In this document: positions 63,455-64,000 of the stretch, piece after piece | How positions within the stretch are numbered: position 1 is the stretch's first letter | Layout: the number at the start of each line of letters is the position of its first letter | Source of the DNA: Bradyrhizobium sp. SK17 | GTDB lineage: Bacteria; Pseudomonadota; Alphaproteobacteria; Rhizobiales; Xanthobacteraceae | NCBI RefSeq assembly: GCF_002831585.1 | Contig: NZ_CP025113.1 | Coordinates: 2,046,001 to 2,110,000 of the forward strand | Direction of reading: 5' to 3' | Length of the DNA: 64,000 nt | Position numbers and translations under genes: made by a program | Notes under the pieces: model-generated | The model's database searches: none | Seen by the model: the letters and a program-made list of their open reading frames with translations, nothing else | What the model was told of the DNA's origin: nothing

Positions 63455-64000
63455 AGTGTTGGCAGCCTGACCACGAAGCGTGCGCCGGCGACGGTCGGCT
63501 TGCCGTCCTCGTCCGCCGGACCGGTGCGGTTCTCGGCCCAGATGCGTCCGCCATGCGCTTCGATGATCTGCTTGGAGATCGAAAGCCCGAGGCCGGAGTT
63601 CTGGCCAAAGCCCTGATGCGGCCGGTCGGTGTAGAAGCGCTCGAAGATCCGCTCCAGCGCGTCCTCGCCGATGCCGGGCCCGTCATCATCGACCACGATC
63701 TCGACCTCGCCGCGCGTGCGGCGGCAGACGATGCGCACCTTGTCGCCCGGCTTGGAGAACGATTGCGCGTTCGACAGCAGGTTCGAGATCACCTGGCCGA
63801 GCCGGGAATCATGGCCGGGCACCGAGAACGGATCGTTCGGTCCGCGACCCTCGAAGCGGGCCTCGACCGCAACGTCGTGGCCGAGCCTGGTCTCGTTGGC
63901 GACGCCGGTCAGCGTGGTCAACAGCCGCCGCAGATCGACCGGCGCCATGTCCTGGCGCTGCAATTCGGCATCGAGCCGGCTGGCATCGGAGATGTCGGAG
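63451..64000 (-). CDS. chvG: ChvG-type sensor histidine kinase, C-terminal part (continues past window)
   Basis: The last about 180 residues are visible: LRRLLTTL (end of the dimerisation domain), VISNLLSNAQSFS (N-box), VDDDGPGIGEDALERIFERFY (G1 part DDDGPGIG), and GLGLSISKQIIEAHGGRI (G2 part). The upstream dimerisation and sensor domains lie beyond the right edge; the frame is open to the last base. It is the partner of ChvI and governs acid/host response and envelope genes in rhizobia. Identity as ChvG comes from the gene order with hprK. Confidence 0.88.
   Translation of the reverse strand, partial: SDISDASRLDAELQRQDMAPVDLRRLLTTLTGVANETRLGHDVAVEARFEGRGPNDPFSVPGHDSRLGQVISNLLSNAQSFSKPGDKVRIVCRRTRGEVEIVVDDDGPGIGEDALERIFERFYTDRPHQGFGQNSGLGLSISKQIIEAHGGRIWAENRTGPADEDGKPTVAGARFVVRLPTL

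Noticed and set aside
1..64000. CRISPR arrays, tRNA or rRNA genes
   Set aside because: I saw no regularly spaced direct repeats with variable spacers, no tRNA-like cloverleaf with a T-arm GGTTCRA sequence, and no rRNA sequence in the gaps. A tRNA could be missed by eye; a dedicated tRNA scan would settle it.
1..64000. Prophage or integrative element
   Set aside because: There is no integrase, transposase, phage structural gene or att-like direct repeat. Small palindromic elements are the only repeats found.

Overview
The window looks like a chromosomal segment of a Bradyrhizobium-type alphaproteobacterium (Nitrobacteraceae). The reasons are a high G+C content, rhizobial gene arrangements (the ChvG / short HprK / mannose-type EIIA / HPr run at the right edge, and phaC-phaZ-phasin at the left edge) and several families of short interspersed palindromic elements of the kind common in that group. 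It is gene-dense with about 64 protein genes. I see no rRNA, tRNA, CRISPR array, insertion sequence or prophage.

Layout. 1-2952: polyhydroxyalkanoate synthase, depolymerase and phasin. 3102-5769: a MarR-headed minus-strand operon (cysteine-hydrolase-fold protein, small membrane protein, MFS exporter). 6013-7488: small exported or membrane hypotheticals. 7736-9524: a soluble NarX-type histidine kinase and a NarL-type regulator. 9684-12294: a three-gene unit of a coiled-coil protein, a membrane protein with a periplasmic OmpA domain, and a Ras-like GTPase, closed by a hairpin. 12567-16914: DUF3597, MscL, a methyltransferase with an Rrf2 regulator and a divergent SDR/TetR pair, the last two with readable operator palindromes. 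16998-20426: a TPR-glycosyltransferase, a lysine-rich small protein and a lipoprotein. 20477-24886: a ClpS/zinc-finger/AAA+ fusion, divergent from a large MscS channel. 24947-29525: a flavin monooxygenase / flavin reductase / ZIP block behind a near-perfect sigma-54 promoter, followed by a sigma-54 activator gene. 29763-35543: glgX, radC, an exported dioxygenase, a DNA glycosylase and map. 35712-42568: MscS, a K+/H+ antiporter, a proline-rich protein with three internal repeats, and modABC. 42760-44348: two neighbouring genes each broken by an apparent single-base frameshift. 44545-53868: acetyltransferase, GGDEF/EAL protein, DUF1801, TauE, TetR, sterol-desaturase family, chemoreceptor and acyl-CoA-dehydrogenase-like protein. 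54014-57667: MFS, a small secreted protein and lepA. 57830-59998: an exported caspase-like protein with two YARHG domains, translationally adjacent to an M15 peptidase. 60181-64000: GT39-like glycosyltransferase, a cluster of palindromic repeats, then HPr, EIIA, HprK and ChvG.

The parts that look least described are the coiled-coil/OmpA/GTPase unit, which could couple a cytoplasmic switch to the peptidoglycan; the ClpS-AAA+ fusion, which puts an N-degron-adaptor fold on an unfoldase; and the caspase-YARHG/M15 pair. The sigma-54 promoter, its upstream dyad and the nearby activator form a testable regulatory circuit. Functions come from motif recognition by eye, without database searches, and start codons were chosen from Shine-Dalgarno-like sequences, overlaps and repeat boundaries.
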